From: a virus | DNA length: 31,577 nucleotides | Strand: one strand, 5' to 3' | Virus record (IMG/VR): IMGVR_UViG_3300021959_000223 | Location: 1-31,577 of that record | Shown: piece after piece, positions 17,327-26,143 of the stretch | Layout of the letters: each line of letters begins with the position of its first letter | Position numbering within the stretch: the first letter of the stretch is position 1 | Notes under the pieces: model-generated | The model's input: only the letters and a program-made list of their open reading frames with translations | Database searches by the model: none | What the model was told of the DNA's origin: nothing | Program-made: the position numbers and the translations under genes

Positions 17327-20300
17327 CTAAGGACCAGGGTATCCGCTACAATTGTTGTCTTGGTCAATATATCGAACTTTACCACCAACTACTTCCGTAT
17401 GTATACCTGTGCCATCTCCCCCTCCAACAATCTGTGTTATAACAGCACCTGAATTAAACGCGGTAGTTAGAGCAGCGTCTGTATATACCTCATCATTATA
17501 TTGTGGTGTTAATGATGTTGACGTATTTGATGTAGGCCTTTTAATATAAAAGTTTTGACTAGGGGAATTAGAATTTATAACACCACAAATATCAAGTATT
17601 GCTCCATATAAATAATTACCCCAAAACCATCCCCCCATTGTAACATCACAAGTTGCGGATGCAGAAGTTAATCCGCCATCATCAGTAACAGTCATTGTAA
17701 TTCTATATATTTTTCCAACTTCACTTGCTGGAAAATTATGATTATTTGCTGAAACAGCGCCAGTGCTCCCATTTACTGTAAATTTAGAAATTTGTGTGCC
17801 ACTACTGTCTTCATCATTACCCCCTGGGTCATATGTAACACCAGTTATTGCATATGCACTTGTGCCTGTAAATATATTATCTTGATCAGGGTCTGCGCTA
17901 CCATTTACCGTTGTATTTAATGGACTAAATACTACTGCTGTTGATCTAAAATGTATATGATTTGCTGTTGCTGGTAAAACTAAAGTAGGTGTTGAATTAT
18001 TCAAAGTAATTGTAAAATTTTGATATATTGCAGGATTATTTTGATTATCTAATACTTTTATCCTTACGGTATATGTATGTCCAGACGAACCATAATAAAA
18101 TTCAGCATTAGTTATTCTTAATTGATATATGCTATTGCCTGCGTCGTGAATTCCAAAATGTGTTTCTGATGCTTCTTGCAATGGTGGAGTTGCCCCATCT
18201 TCTAATACACTAACAATTGAATATGTCAAACCACTAGGAATAACTGTACCATCTTGATCCAATGTTTGCAAATTAGTACCTACTTGATTAGGCGCTGATA
18301 ATCCTTCATCAAAACTTGCAGCTGTAGTGGTATTATTAAATTGTATAGTTGTTGGTATTTGGCCACTTGGTGTTCCTCCACCGCCAAATCCATCATTAAT
18401 TTCATTTTTTAAATCAGAAATTAAACCACAAGTTAAAGTCTCATAATATATATCTAAGGCGCTTTCAAATGGTTTTGTTTCCCATACTGAAAACCCTAAT
18501 GTTCCAATAAATATTAGCGGTTGCTGAGTTGATATATTAGCTAATGAAACCCCAATATCGCTACCATATCCATCTGGTAATTCAGCTAATAAAGGATTTT
18601 TTTTCCAATTATGAAATGGTAAATATGTATTACCTGTTTCTTGCTCTACGCCTGTATATGCAGGATTAATTAATTCTAATCCATGATCAATTGCTTTTCC
18701 AATACTTGTTATATCAATTAAAGGGCCATCATCCATTATATATGTTAAGTAACTATTTACTTTAGGATATAAGCTTACATTGGTTGGAAATACAGAATTA
18801 TCACCAACAGATTCTTCTGTTGTATCTCTAGGTACTTTATTTATATTATCACCATGCAATACTAACCAAGTTCTTTTATCTTCATCGCTGTGATATATAC
18901 CAGAATGAGCAGCCAACGTATTCACATTTGGCACGCCATCTTTTGCCTCTGGAGCATATACGTTATAATAATCTTGTTCTGTTTGTTTTACAACAATTTT
19001 ATAAGAATACCACCCAGTTGGATTAGCTGTTGGATTAAGTGGGTCATATAGTACTGAATTACTATTTATATCACTATCCGGTATTGGTTGATTAAATTTT
19101 ATTTTTAAAACTTCGCCATTCCAGCTATTTGAAACTTCATTAGTATTTTTTGCATTAACCTTTACTATTGAATTATCTATATTATCAGATAAAAATACAG
19201 GTGATTGTCTACCATATCTATCCGATAATACAATACCAACTTGATATGTTCTTCTTGTTTTTATTGTATGATATGGATACTGTATATGATATTTTTCGCC
19301 AGGTTCTGTGCTGCCTTTATTTTCTAAAAAAATTTCATAATCAAATGAATATGAACTATAAGGTTTATTATGAGGATTTTCTTGATAATTACCATAAACA
19401 ATTCTGTTACCTATTATTTCTTGTGCTTTAGCTTTAGCAGGTACATTATCATATACTCTAGTAACTTGTGCTTCTGGTAAAGTTTTATAAGGTAAATTAC
19501 CTTTGTACGTATAATTATATATTTTGTCAGATCCAACACTCGCATCTGTAACACTAAGTTGTGCCATAGCTTTCAATGATGGCTTATCTGATTCTTTATA
19601 TAATATCTCTATTTTGTCAATTTCAAAATCAGTTGTAGGACTTGCTGAGGGCAGTTCAATTTGTAACCTAACATGTGCAATATCATTAAGAAAACTTTCT
19701 AATTCTGTTGTTTTTGCAGCAAGCTCTTCTTGACTAGCTGTTATACCACCCGCGTTATAACTTGTTCCCGCTGAGTCTTCATAATTAGCATTATATGTTT
19801 TGGGTATAAAACAATGCTGCGTAAACGGTGATATTAATGAATATTCTCCATCTAAATATTTAAATCTATATGCAAATCTTACAAATTTTTCTTCTAATCG
19901 TTCATTTTGGTTTAAAAATGTTAATTCTACAGGGTTTACTCCATCGTATACAATAGTAACATTTTGGTCAACCGTAATTGTTAATCCATCCGAACTCACG
20001 CTTTCTACAACACCAATTGCTGTTCCGCTTTCATATATAGTTTGCCCCTCGTGAATATCATTGTTATAATCAGTTAATATTATATCTGTATTTGCTGTAA
20101 CTGAAGTTGTAGTTTCAGCTATTGTTTTAGCTTTTTGCATACCAGTGTAGTATGTAGAGCCTTGCTGAGTTAAAACTTGGGGAGGGGTATAAGGATAATA
20201 TTTTGCTACAGATATTTTATCTTCATTATTGTAATAACTTGTATTATTAAGGGCTGTTAATACATTTATTCTTCTTGGCTGATTTAAATTGTCTGTCCAA

Positions 20301-20710
20301 AATAATAAATTATCAATTAAATTAATTCCTGTAATTAAATAATTTGTATTAAATTTTAAAAAGTTACTTGTATTGTTTATTAAAGATATAGGGGCTGTTG
20401 TTGAACCTGCTTCATAATAATAAATATTATCAGTATAATTTCCAGTGCCCTTTACAAAATAAAATACTCTATATTCATTATTACTTGTTCTTTCGCTATC
20501 TACGTAATACCCTATAACAGTGCCTTTATTAATATTTGATGAATATGGCAATGCGTTGCCTAAAATATTTTGTACAGTACCAACATCAGAACCTTCAGAT
20601 TTAGTTATATAAATATTTTGAGCATCCACATATTCTCCGTTTTTTAATAAACGAGCATCTAAGTCTTTATTCATTTTACCTTCTAAAAAGGTATTTTTAA
20701 GTTCTGGCAT
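17327..20710 (-). CDS. Tail stabilization (muzzle-type) protein, N-terminal part, with Ig/cadherin-like domains
   Basis: 1127 residues. The start (MPELKNTFLEGKMNKDLDAR, then EGSDVGTVQNILGN) is the hallmark of the stabilization protein family of crAss-like and marine podoviruses, which plugs the end of the short tail. The family-like region runs to about residue 770. After a GGGG linker, about 775-1023 is beta-rich and looks like two Ig- or cadherin-like domains (for example YTVRIKVLDNQNN and YRITMTVTDDGG). A C-terminal cap (about 1023-1127) has VYTDAALTTAF and a final cysteine pair region (DNNCSGYPGP). The added domains may bind host polysaccharide or protein. The rest of the family protein seems to be in the next gene. 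Five bases separate it from the upstream ring protein gene. Confidence 0.7.
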   Translation of the reverse strand: MPELKNTFLEGKMNKDLDARLLKNGEYVDAQNIYITKSEGSDVGTVQNILGNALPYSSNINKGTVIGYYVDSERTSNNEYRVFYFVKGTGNYTDNIYYYEAGSTTAPISLINNTSNFLKFNTNYLITGINLIDNLLFWTDNLNQPRRINVLTALNNTSYYNNEDKISVAKYYPYTPPQVLTQQGSTYYTGMQKAKTIAETTTSVTANTDIILTDYNNDIHEGQTIYESGTAIGVVESVSSDGLTITVDQNVTIVYDGVNPVELTFLNQNERLEEKFVRFAYRFKYLDGEYSLISPFTQHCFIPKTYNANYEDSAGTSYNAGGITASQEELAAKTTELESFLNDIAHVRLQIELPSASPTTDFEIDKIEILYKESDKPSLKAMAQLSVTDASVGSDKIYNYTYKGNLPYKTLPEAQVTRVYDNVPAKAKAQEIIGNRIVYGNYQENPHNKPYSSYSFDYEIFLENKGSTEPGEKYHIQYPYHTIKTRRTYQVGIVLSDRYGRQSPVFLSDNIDNSIVKVNAKNTNEVSNSWNGEVLKIKFNQPIPDSDINSNSVLYDPLNPTANPTGWYSYKIVVKQTEQDYYNVYAPEAKDGVPNVNTLAAHSGIYHSDEDKRTWLVLHGDNINKVPRDTTEESVGDNSVFPTNVSLYPKVNSYLTYIMDDGPLIDITSIGKAIDHGLELINPAYTGVEQETGNTYLPFHNWKKNPLLAELPDGYGSDIGVSLANISTQQPLIFIGTLGFSVWETKPFESALDIYYETLTCGLISDLKNEINDGFGGGGTPSGQIPTTIQFNNTTTAASFDEGLSAPNQVGTNLQTLDQDGTVIPSGLTYSIVSVLEDGATPPLQEASETHFGIHDAGNSIYQLRITNAEFYYGSSGHTYTVRIKVLDNQNNPAIYQNFTITLNNSTPTLVLPATANHIHFRSTAVVFSPLNTTVNGSADPDQDNIFTGTSAYAITGVTYDPGGNDEDSSGTQISKFTVNGSTGAVSANNHNFPASEVGKIYRITMTVTDDGGLTSASATCDVTMGGWFWGNYLYGAILDICGVINSNSPSQNFYIKRPTSNTSTSLTPQYNDEVYTDAALTTAFNSGAVITQIVGGGDGTGIHTEVVGGKVRYIDQDNNCSGYPGP

Positions 20711-20714
20711 ATTG

Positions 20715-21809
20715 TTATTTAATTATCTTAGCTTTACCTTTCATTACTTGAGTAAGCTCCTCCATTTTTAAATTATACAATCTAATTTTAGCATTTCGCA
20801 TTGCTGCTCTACGCTCTTTTTTAAATCTATTAACTATATATTCTGGCATATTTGCCTTTGCGCTTGCAATACCAAGCGATATGTGTTTATATAATGCCTC
20901 CTCAGCAAACTTATGCACTTTCATTTCATCATCAGTTCCTAAGCCGTCTGATATATATCTTAATGTTATAATTTTATCAGCTATATTACTACTAAAACTA
21001 ATTTTACCATTTGCTTCATCAATTATAAAGACACCGTTTTCAGTTGTAGTTTCAGGATTTAATCCGTATCTGCCACCATAAACCATTAATCTATCTAAAC
21101 TGTTATCAGCATTATAATTTACCTCTGTATCATTTGCTGAGCCAGATATTTTAGTAATATCAAAGTTTTTAAATCTATCTTCAATAACCGAACTACCTAA
21201 TAGTAATTCATCGTTTTGGTCATATAAATATTTATAATCTTCGTCCTGCAGTATAGGTTCAGATGCTTTTGAAGATAATCTTGTCGGCATAATTAATCTT
21301 TCAATACCTGCGTCGTCTACAAATGATATTTTAACATAATTAACATAATCTTGCGGCATTGGTATTGATAAACTTGGGCCAACTTCTATTTCTTGTATTT
21401 TTTCAACTCTTGCAATATCAAAAGCAAATTCCTGTATACCTCTTTTCGCATGAAACAATACGTCTGTTTTATTTACGCTATTTATTAATTTGCCATCTCC
21501 AACATATGCAACCATATAGTTGCTCACGATGTCCGCTAATGTTGTAAATCTATATCTGCCTAATCCACTATCTTTTAATATAACAGTTACTACATCATTT
21601 AAATTTGTAGCAGCTATTGTTATTACGCCTGTATCTGCATTATATGTTAAGCCTGAAGTTATTTCAACATTATTAAGTGTAACATTAAATCTTTCAGTGC
21701 TTTCAGGTAATGGGTCTAATGTTACTGTAAAATCAGTCTGGCCTTGCGTTGCAATAAAAGTTTGCTTAGACTCGTAATATTGATATGCTGTTTCTTGTAG
21801 TAGTCCCAT
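20715..21809 (-). CDS. Neck/tail ring protein with an N-terminal beta domain
   Basis: 364 residues. The core (RYRFTTLADIVSNYMVAYVG, then LFHAKRGIQEFAFD, then VGPSLSIPMPQDYVNYVKIS) matches ring or tail-tube proteins of crAss-like and marine podoviruses that link the portal to the stabilization protein, comparable in role to P22 gp4/T7 gp11. Ahead of it, residues about 18-78 (FIATQGQTDFTVTLD, later LTYNADTGVITIAA) form a small beta domain of the kind usually seen in phage tail fibres, so this protein looks like a ring core with a fibre-type module at its N-terminus. The C-terminus is helical and basic, as in other ring proteins. It starts 3 bases after the upstream ring gene stop. Confidence 0.7.
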   Translation of the reverse strand: MGLLQETAYQYYESKQTFIATQGQTDFTVTLDPLPESTERFNVTLNNVEITSGLTYNADTGVITIAATNLNDVVTVILKDSGLGRYRFTTLADIVSNYMVAYVGDGKLINSVNKTDVLFHAKRGIQEFAFDIARVEKIQEIEVGPSLSIPMPQDYVNYVKISFVDDAGIERLIMPTRLSSKASEPILQDEDYKYLYDQNDELLLGSSVIEDRFKNFDITKISGSANDTEVNYNADNSLDRLMVYGGRYGLNPETTTENGVFIIDEANGKISFSSNIADKIITLRYISDGLGTDDEMKVHKFAEEALYKHISLGIASAKANMPEYIVNRFKKERRAAMRNAKIRLYNLKMEELTQVMKGKAKIIK

Positions 21810-21812
21810 TTA

Positions 21813-22565
21813 TTATGAATTTTCTAGTTGTATTACCTTTTGTTCCTCAGCGTTTGCTACTTGTATTACAGTAGGGTCTTTTATTATTACACCAGCGTGT
21901 GCTAATATTTTTATAATTAAATCAACTTGGTCGGATTTATGTATTTCAAAATCATATGACGTGCTTGCTTGATAATTATAAGCATTTGTATCAGTAACCC
22001 TTGTAAAGCTCCATTTAGGTTCTTGTGGAACTTTTACATAATCTATCGTAGCAGATGATAAAGTTGATGGTAAAAATTTAATGTTTGTACTAATTGTGTT
22101 ATCTGCAGAAGTTTCTTGATTTGTAGTATTTGCAGATGATGATTCAATATAGTATACGGGGTAAGATAATGTAGGTGATGTTAATTTTGAAGCATTTATA
22201 TATGTTAATTCAGATTTTTTAACTTCTTGCAAGTTAATTGTTCTACTTTTTGTAGTTATACCTATAACTCTATATAAATCTGCTGGTAATGTTGATGCTC
22301 CAGCTGTTATACTTAATGATGCTTCTTTTGATAAAATATCAATTTTTTCTTTTATGTTTTTTGGCAAGTTACCGTATTCGTCATTAGTTACATAGCTTTT
22401 TTTTCTATTCATTGCTTTATTATAATCATAAAAAGCTCTTTCAAGTAAGTCTAACTGCACTTGTGCACCTATTCTATTAAATTGATCCGGCGTCAAATAT
22501 CCTCTACCTTCTTTATTTAATATTGAAAGTACGGTTCTATATACTGAATTTACTGATATTGCCAT
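21813..22565 (-). CDS. Neck/tail ring protein (portal-proximal adaptor)
   Basis: 250 residues. The N-terminus (SVYRTVLSILNKEGRGYLTP, then DQFNRIGAQVQLDLLERAFYD) is a helical signature I recognise from the second conserved ring/adaptor protein of crAss-like and marine podoviruses, always close to the capsid and stabilization genes. The middle is beta-rich with Ser/Thr, and the C-terminus is helical (DLIIKILAHAGVII). It probably forms a dodecameric ring below the portal. The ATG at 22565 has an A-rich leader; the UUCG hairpin lies just upstream, in the 52-base gap to the preceding gene. Confidence 0.7.
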   Translation of the reverse strand: MAISVNSVYRTVLSILNKEGRGYLTPDQFNRIGAQVQLDLLERAFYDYNKAMNRKKSYVTNDEYGNLPKNIKEKIDILSKEASLSITAGASTLPADLYRVIGITTKSRTINLQEVKKSELTYINASKLTSPTLSYPVYYIESSSANTTNQETSADNTISTNIKFLPSTLSSATIDYVKVPQEPKWSFTRVTDTNAYNYQASTSYDFEIHKSDQVDLIIKILAHAGVIIKDPTVIQVANAEEQKVIQLENS

Positions 22566-22587
22566 ATTTTTTTTATATAATGATTAA

Positions 22588-22601
22588 GCCGCCGAAGCGG
22601 C
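22588..22601 (-). promoter_or_regulatory. Hairpin with cUUCGg tetraloop in the gap before the ring protein gene
   Basis: On the transcribed strand GCCGC and GCGGC pair around TTCG, closed by C-G: the unusually stable cUUCGg RNA tetraloop, in a GC-poor genome. It follows the preceding gene's stop by 16 bases and lies 22 bases before the next ATG. The sequence after it (TTAATCATTATATA) has no clean U run, so it would be a weak terminator or an RNA-stability/processing element. Confidence 0.65.
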
Positions 22602-22617
22602 ATAACCACTGTAACGA

Positions 22618-23376
22618 CTATTTAAGTTTTTTCTCAATTGTTTGATAAACTTCAACACCTTCATCTGTTTTAAACCAAGCAGCTAAAGCTGAATATGGAT
22701 TTTCATCAAATGGTACTGTTATAAGTTTTCTATCTGTCGATCCCCAAGTAAATGTTCTTTGATCGCTTGAAAGTTTAATAATGTTATTTTCTACGGCTTT
22801 TATACCCATATTTCTAACATTTATGTTTTCGTCATTTGCAAGTTCTAAGAACAGGTTTGGATTGTTTCTAGCAAATAATAGTAGATCTCTTTTAAGCTCC
22901 TTAGAAGTCATCTTAGATACCTCATTTCCAATTTCTGACCTCAAAATTGCTTCAGCGTGATCAACATCTAAAGTTCTTGCTGTGTTCAACGCTTCGATTT
23001 CTAATTCCAATACATCTAAATCATCTTCTGCGATAGCAACTGGATTGTATTCAATAAATTTGCTACCGTTATGTGGATGATGTGCTAGAAAAATTTGTAA
23101 TGTTTGTTTTTCTTTTGGAACAAATAATTTACCATCTCTAAATGATATATGGTCTAATCTTTGATCTCCTTTCATTTCATCTACAAATATTGTTTTTTGA
23201 TTTGCACAATATTTAATTTCTCTTTCGTATCCTTTTTCTTTATCAAACCATAAGATACCTCTTGTTTTGATTTTGTATACAACAGGTGTTTCTCTTATGT
23301 TTAATTCGTATAATTTGTCTTTAATTTCCCATTTAGGCGCTTGCACCTCAACAGGCTTTGTTTTTGTTTTTGCCAT
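22618..23376 (-). CDS. Capsid-linked protein of unknown function
   Basis: 252 residues, soluble, between the major capsid and ring genes. The N-terminal half is beta-rich (ETPVVYKIKTRGILWFDKEK, then LAHHPHNGSKF). The C-terminal half is helical with the stretch LFARNNPNLFLELANDENIN and ends with PYSALAAWFKTDEGVEVYQT, elements I have seen in conserved proteins near capsid genes of marine phages, without a known role. Head completion, decoration or neck assembly are all possible; I would not choose between them. It is flanked by RNA hairpins on both sides, so its level may be set apart from that of the capsid protein. Confidence 0.6.
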   Translation of the reverse strand: MAKTKTKPVEVQAPKWEIKDKLYELNIRETPVVYKIKTRGILWFDKEKGYEREIKYCANQKTIFVDEMKGDQRLDHISFRDGKLFVPKEKQTLQIFLAHHPHNGSKFIEYNPVAIAEDDLDVLELEIEALNTARTLDVDHAEAILRSEIGNEVSKMTSKELKRDLLLFARNNPNLFLELANDENINVRNMGIKAVENNIIKLSSDQRTFTWGSTDRKLITVPFDENPYSALAAWFKTDEGVEVYQTIEKKLK

Positions 23377-23412
23377 GATATAATATAATAAAAATGTTAA
23401 TAAAGGTAAAGA

Positions 23413-23439
23413 TTACCCCCGTAGTTACAACGAGGGTAA
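23413..23439 (-). terminator. Hairpin following the major capsid gene (partial terminator)
   Basis: In the leftward RNA, UUACCC-U-CGU pairs with ACG-G-GGGUAA (ten pairs including one U-G wobble) around a 7-base loop. The matching DNA-strand pairing has a mismatch at the wobble site, so the structure favours the leftward transcript. It is followed by TCTTTACCTTTATTAAC, a broken U-rich stretch. It sits 15 bases after the capsid stop and could reduce readthrough or protect the abundant capsid message from 3' decay. Confidence 0.7.
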
Positions 23440-23454
23440 AATTTACTTTAAATA

Positions 23455-24879
23455 TTAAGAGTCAAATCTAACAAAGTTGTTAGCAGCTTGAACTACTAAA
23501 CATCTTTCTGATAGATAGTGTACTTCCATCTTGTCATCACCGATTGTAGATGCACCACCTACTGAACCTGTAATCCAAGTTTTCATTTTTCTATCATCAG
23601 CTTCGCTAGCTCTATATCTTACGTGTAAGAAAGGTCTCTTAACGTTTTTACCTAATTGCTGATCGTAAACAGATGTAGTACCTGCTGGGATTAATAATCC
23701 GCTTAAACCACCAACTAAACCTCTTGTAGACTTATTATTTAAGTACTTCCAGTCAGTTTTGTAAAAATCATAAGATCCTCTTCTAAATCCTGTAAATCCA
23801 AGATTTAATGCCATATCTTCTGAGTTATTAAATACCCCATAAGCAGTACCACCTTGTGCACCTGCTGATAGACCAGCTAATAAATCATCGAATACTAAAT
23901 TAGCGTCTCTATTTAAGAACAACATGTTTTCTTCAATAGCTCCTTGCTTATCTAGTTCTTTTAATAAGTCATCATACTCGCTTAATGTAGCACCTGAATC
24001 AAATTGATTGCTTGCAACAATCCCTCTGTTTCCGATAGCTTGTAATAAACCTTCAGATCCTTCAACACCTACTGTAGATGTACCATCAGCTTTTTCAGCT
24101 TCTACTAGTACCATCTCTAAGTAATCTTCAAATCTTTTAGTTGTATCACCTTGCGATTTTAAATACCACAAGTATCCACCTTGTCCAGATTCTCCAGAAA
24201 CTTCAACCCACCCAATTTGAGCAGCATCAGATCCTTGAATTTCAAAGTGATCTTTAATGATCATTGGTTTGTTAGTGAAAGTTTTGAAGTTTGGCTCTAC
24301 TGAGTCAGTCATACTTGCACTACCTTTGATAAATTCAGAACCGTAAACAAAGAAAGAAATTGCAACCGCAGTATCACCCGCTGCTAAATTTCCTACGTCT
24401 TGTAAATTTGCACCTGCATAAGGCTTAATAGTTAAACCTGTTTCAGAAGCTTCGATACCAGCTGTTACTAAACATTTTACAACTTCAGTACCACCAGCAC
24501 CTACAACAGAAGCTACAACAGTAGCACCTTTTCTTACAGCGTGCTTGTTGCTTGACCCACCGTCGATGTCAGTGATTGCAGTAATTTCTCCGTTAGTACA
24601 GTTAACAGTACCGTTATATGCTAAGTGTAATCTACCTTGCTCCGACCAAATTACTTGATCAGAAGCCATAGGCATTTCAGCACCTATCATTTTAATAAAT
24701 CCAGATATAGATCTATCTCCATATCTTTCTACTTCAGCCTCATATAGCTCTGGTAAATATTGTTGTGCCCAACCGTTGTTTTGGATGTCTAAGTAGTTTT
24801 GCCCATAGACCATCTTTTGCGCAGCTGGTGAAACAATACTTCCTGCTACAGGACCTACAAATGTATTATTGTTTGCCAT
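23455..24879 (-). CDS. Major capsid protein (crAss-like/marine podovirus type)
   Basis: 474 residues forming the icosahedral shell, with HK97 fold expected. The call rests on: N-terminal helix and start (GQNYLDIQNNGWAQQYLPEL) as in crAss-like capsid proteins; size close to that family's (about 490); position just after the scaffold-like gene and two genes after the portal; and richer, more GC-containing codons than its neighbours, as expected for the most expressed virion gene. Downstream sections such as NRDANLVFDDLLAGLS and DWKYLNNKSTRGLVGG are typical of the family. No N-terminal cleavage region is evident. A hairpin follows the stop, suggesting controlled output. Confidence 0.85.
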   Translation of the reverse strand: MANNNTFVGPVAGSIVSPAAQKMVYGQNYLDIQNNGWAQQYLPELYEAEVERYGDRSISGFIKMIGAEMPMASDQVIWSEQGRLHLAYNGTVNCTNGEITAITDIDGGSSNKHAVRKGATVVASVVGAGGTEVVKCLVTAGIEASETGLTIKPYAGANLQDVGNLAAGDTAVAISFFVYGSEFIKGSASMTDSVEPNFKTFTNKPMIIKDHFEIQGSDAAQIGWVEVSGESGQGGYLWYLKSQGDTTKRFEDYLEMVLVEAEKADGTSTVGVEGSEGLLQAIGNRGIVASNQFDSGATLSEYDDLLKELDKQGAIEENMLFLNRDANLVFDDLLAGLSAGAQGGTAYGVFNNSEDMALNLGFTGFRRGSYDFYKTDWKYLNNKSTRGLVGGLSGLLIPAGTTSVYDQQLGKNVKRPFLHVRYRASEADDRKMKTWITGSVGGASTIGDDKMEVHYLSERCLVVQAANNFVRFDS

Positions 24880-24899
24880 TTTTAATTAATTTTTTTAGT

Positions 24900-26114
24900 T
24901 TAATAATTTTTCAGTTTTAATTTTAGCCCTGAATTATTATCACCTGAAATAACTCTCACTTTTGTGCCGCCGGCTTCAACAAACCCATCAGCAGTTTTTC
25001 TAGGATCCATATTAATGTTCTTAGCTTCTGCCGTCATTTGTTTTATAGTGTCTGCTTTGCCTTGCTCATAAAAGTGATTAGCTATTGCGTCAGGATTAGA
25101 AGCAGCAAATAAAGCTTTATGAAAATCACCAGAGTTGGTTAGGAGCGAATCCTGATTAACAAATTTATCAAAGACACTTGATATATTCTGTGTTTTCACT
25201 TTGCTTACATCTTTAACATTGAAACGATATTTTTTTTCTCCAACATTGAAATTAAAACCTTTAAAATCATTATTGAAAACTTTATTAGTTTCTTGCTCAA
25301 AATGTGATGTTTGCTTCTGCAATAATTCATCGGCTTGTTTTTGCTCTTCAGTATATCGATTGAAAAAGTCAACTGCTTTTTGTTGCTCAGGAGCTAACTT
25401 AGAACCCAACTTGACTTCTTTGTAATATGTGTCCTTGAGACCTGTCAAAAAGTTTTTAGCTTTTGCAACCTCTTCCTTAAGAGCTAATTTTTTTCTTTTT
25501 ATATCTCTATCCTCATCTACTTCTTCGTCATATGAAAAATTATCTTCCATAAGGAATTGTATTTCATCATAACTTAAATGAGGTTTAGTTTGTTTATAGT
25601 ATTCAGCTAATAATGCATCTTGATCTACATTACTATAATCCGCGTTTAACCTAACATAATCTTCCAGGGTACCACCTGTTTCATTCATGAACTTTACTAA
25701 GTCCATCATGTTTTCAGGATATTCTACCTCTGGTTCTTTTGTTTTAGCTTTGATTTCTTCAGCTGGCTCAGTTTTGCTTTCTTCTTGCTCTGCAACCACT
25801 GGAGCCTCACCATTACTGGTTTCGTCATTAATTATTTCTTCTAATACTGGTGTTTCTTCTACTTTTTCTTGTTGTACTTCTTGCAATTCCACTTCGGTTT
25901 CTTGCCCAGCTTTTTCATTCTCGCTGCTTCCGCGTAACACGCCATTTTCTGTTTCTTGTTCTTGAACGGCATCTGTTTCTGTTTTAGGTTCGCTTAAATT
26001 TACTTTGTACATGCCAGACTCCGTGTCATAATTGGAATCTTTCTGCACCGCTTCTTCTTGTTCAGCAATAGACTTTTCTTCAGCATCTATTACTTTTGCT
26101 TTAATTTCTGCCAT
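24900..26114 (-). CDS. Scaffold-like capsid assembly protein
   Basis: 404 residues, strongly acidic. Residues 1-130 are low complexity, mostly Glu, Gln, Val, Thr and Pro, probably disordered. From about 135 (YPENMMDLVKFMNETGGTLE, then DYVRLNADYSNVDQDAL) it becomes helical and charged, with long coiled coils through about 300, then a basic patch and a C-terminus ending SGLKLKLKNY. Acidic, helical composition between portal and major capsid genes is the standard place and look for a scaffolding protein that guides shell assembly and then leaves. No protease is visible in the window that could remove it. Its ATG follows an AT leader. Confidence 0.7.
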   Translation of the reverse strand: MAEIKAKVIDAEEKSIAEQEEAVQKDSNYDTESGMYKVNLSEPKTETDAVQEQETENGVLRGSSENEKAGQETEVELQEVQQEKVEETPVLEEIINDETSNGEAPVVAEQEESKTEPAEEIKAKTKEPEVEYPENMMDLVKFMNETGGTLEDYVRLNADYSNVDQDALLAEYYKQTKPHLSYDEIQFLMEDNFSYDEEVDEDRDIKRKKLALKEEVAKAKNFLTGLKDTYYKEVKLGSKLAPEQQKAVDFFNRYTEEQKQADELLQKQTSHFEQETNKVFNNDFKGFNFNVGEKKYRFNVKDVSKVKTQNISSVFDKFVNQDSLLTNSGDFHKALFAASNPDAIANHFYEQGKADTIKQMTAEAKNINMDPRKTADGFVEAGGTKVRVISGDNNSGLKLKLKNY

Positions 26115-26143
26115 AATAAAATATTATATAATTATTTAAAAAT

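Noticed and set aside
17294-17329. Programmed readthrough or frameshift joining the two stabilization-protein genes
   Set aside because: The stop and next ATG differ in frame, and no slippery run or strong structure is seen at the junction; two separate genes explain the sequence more simply.
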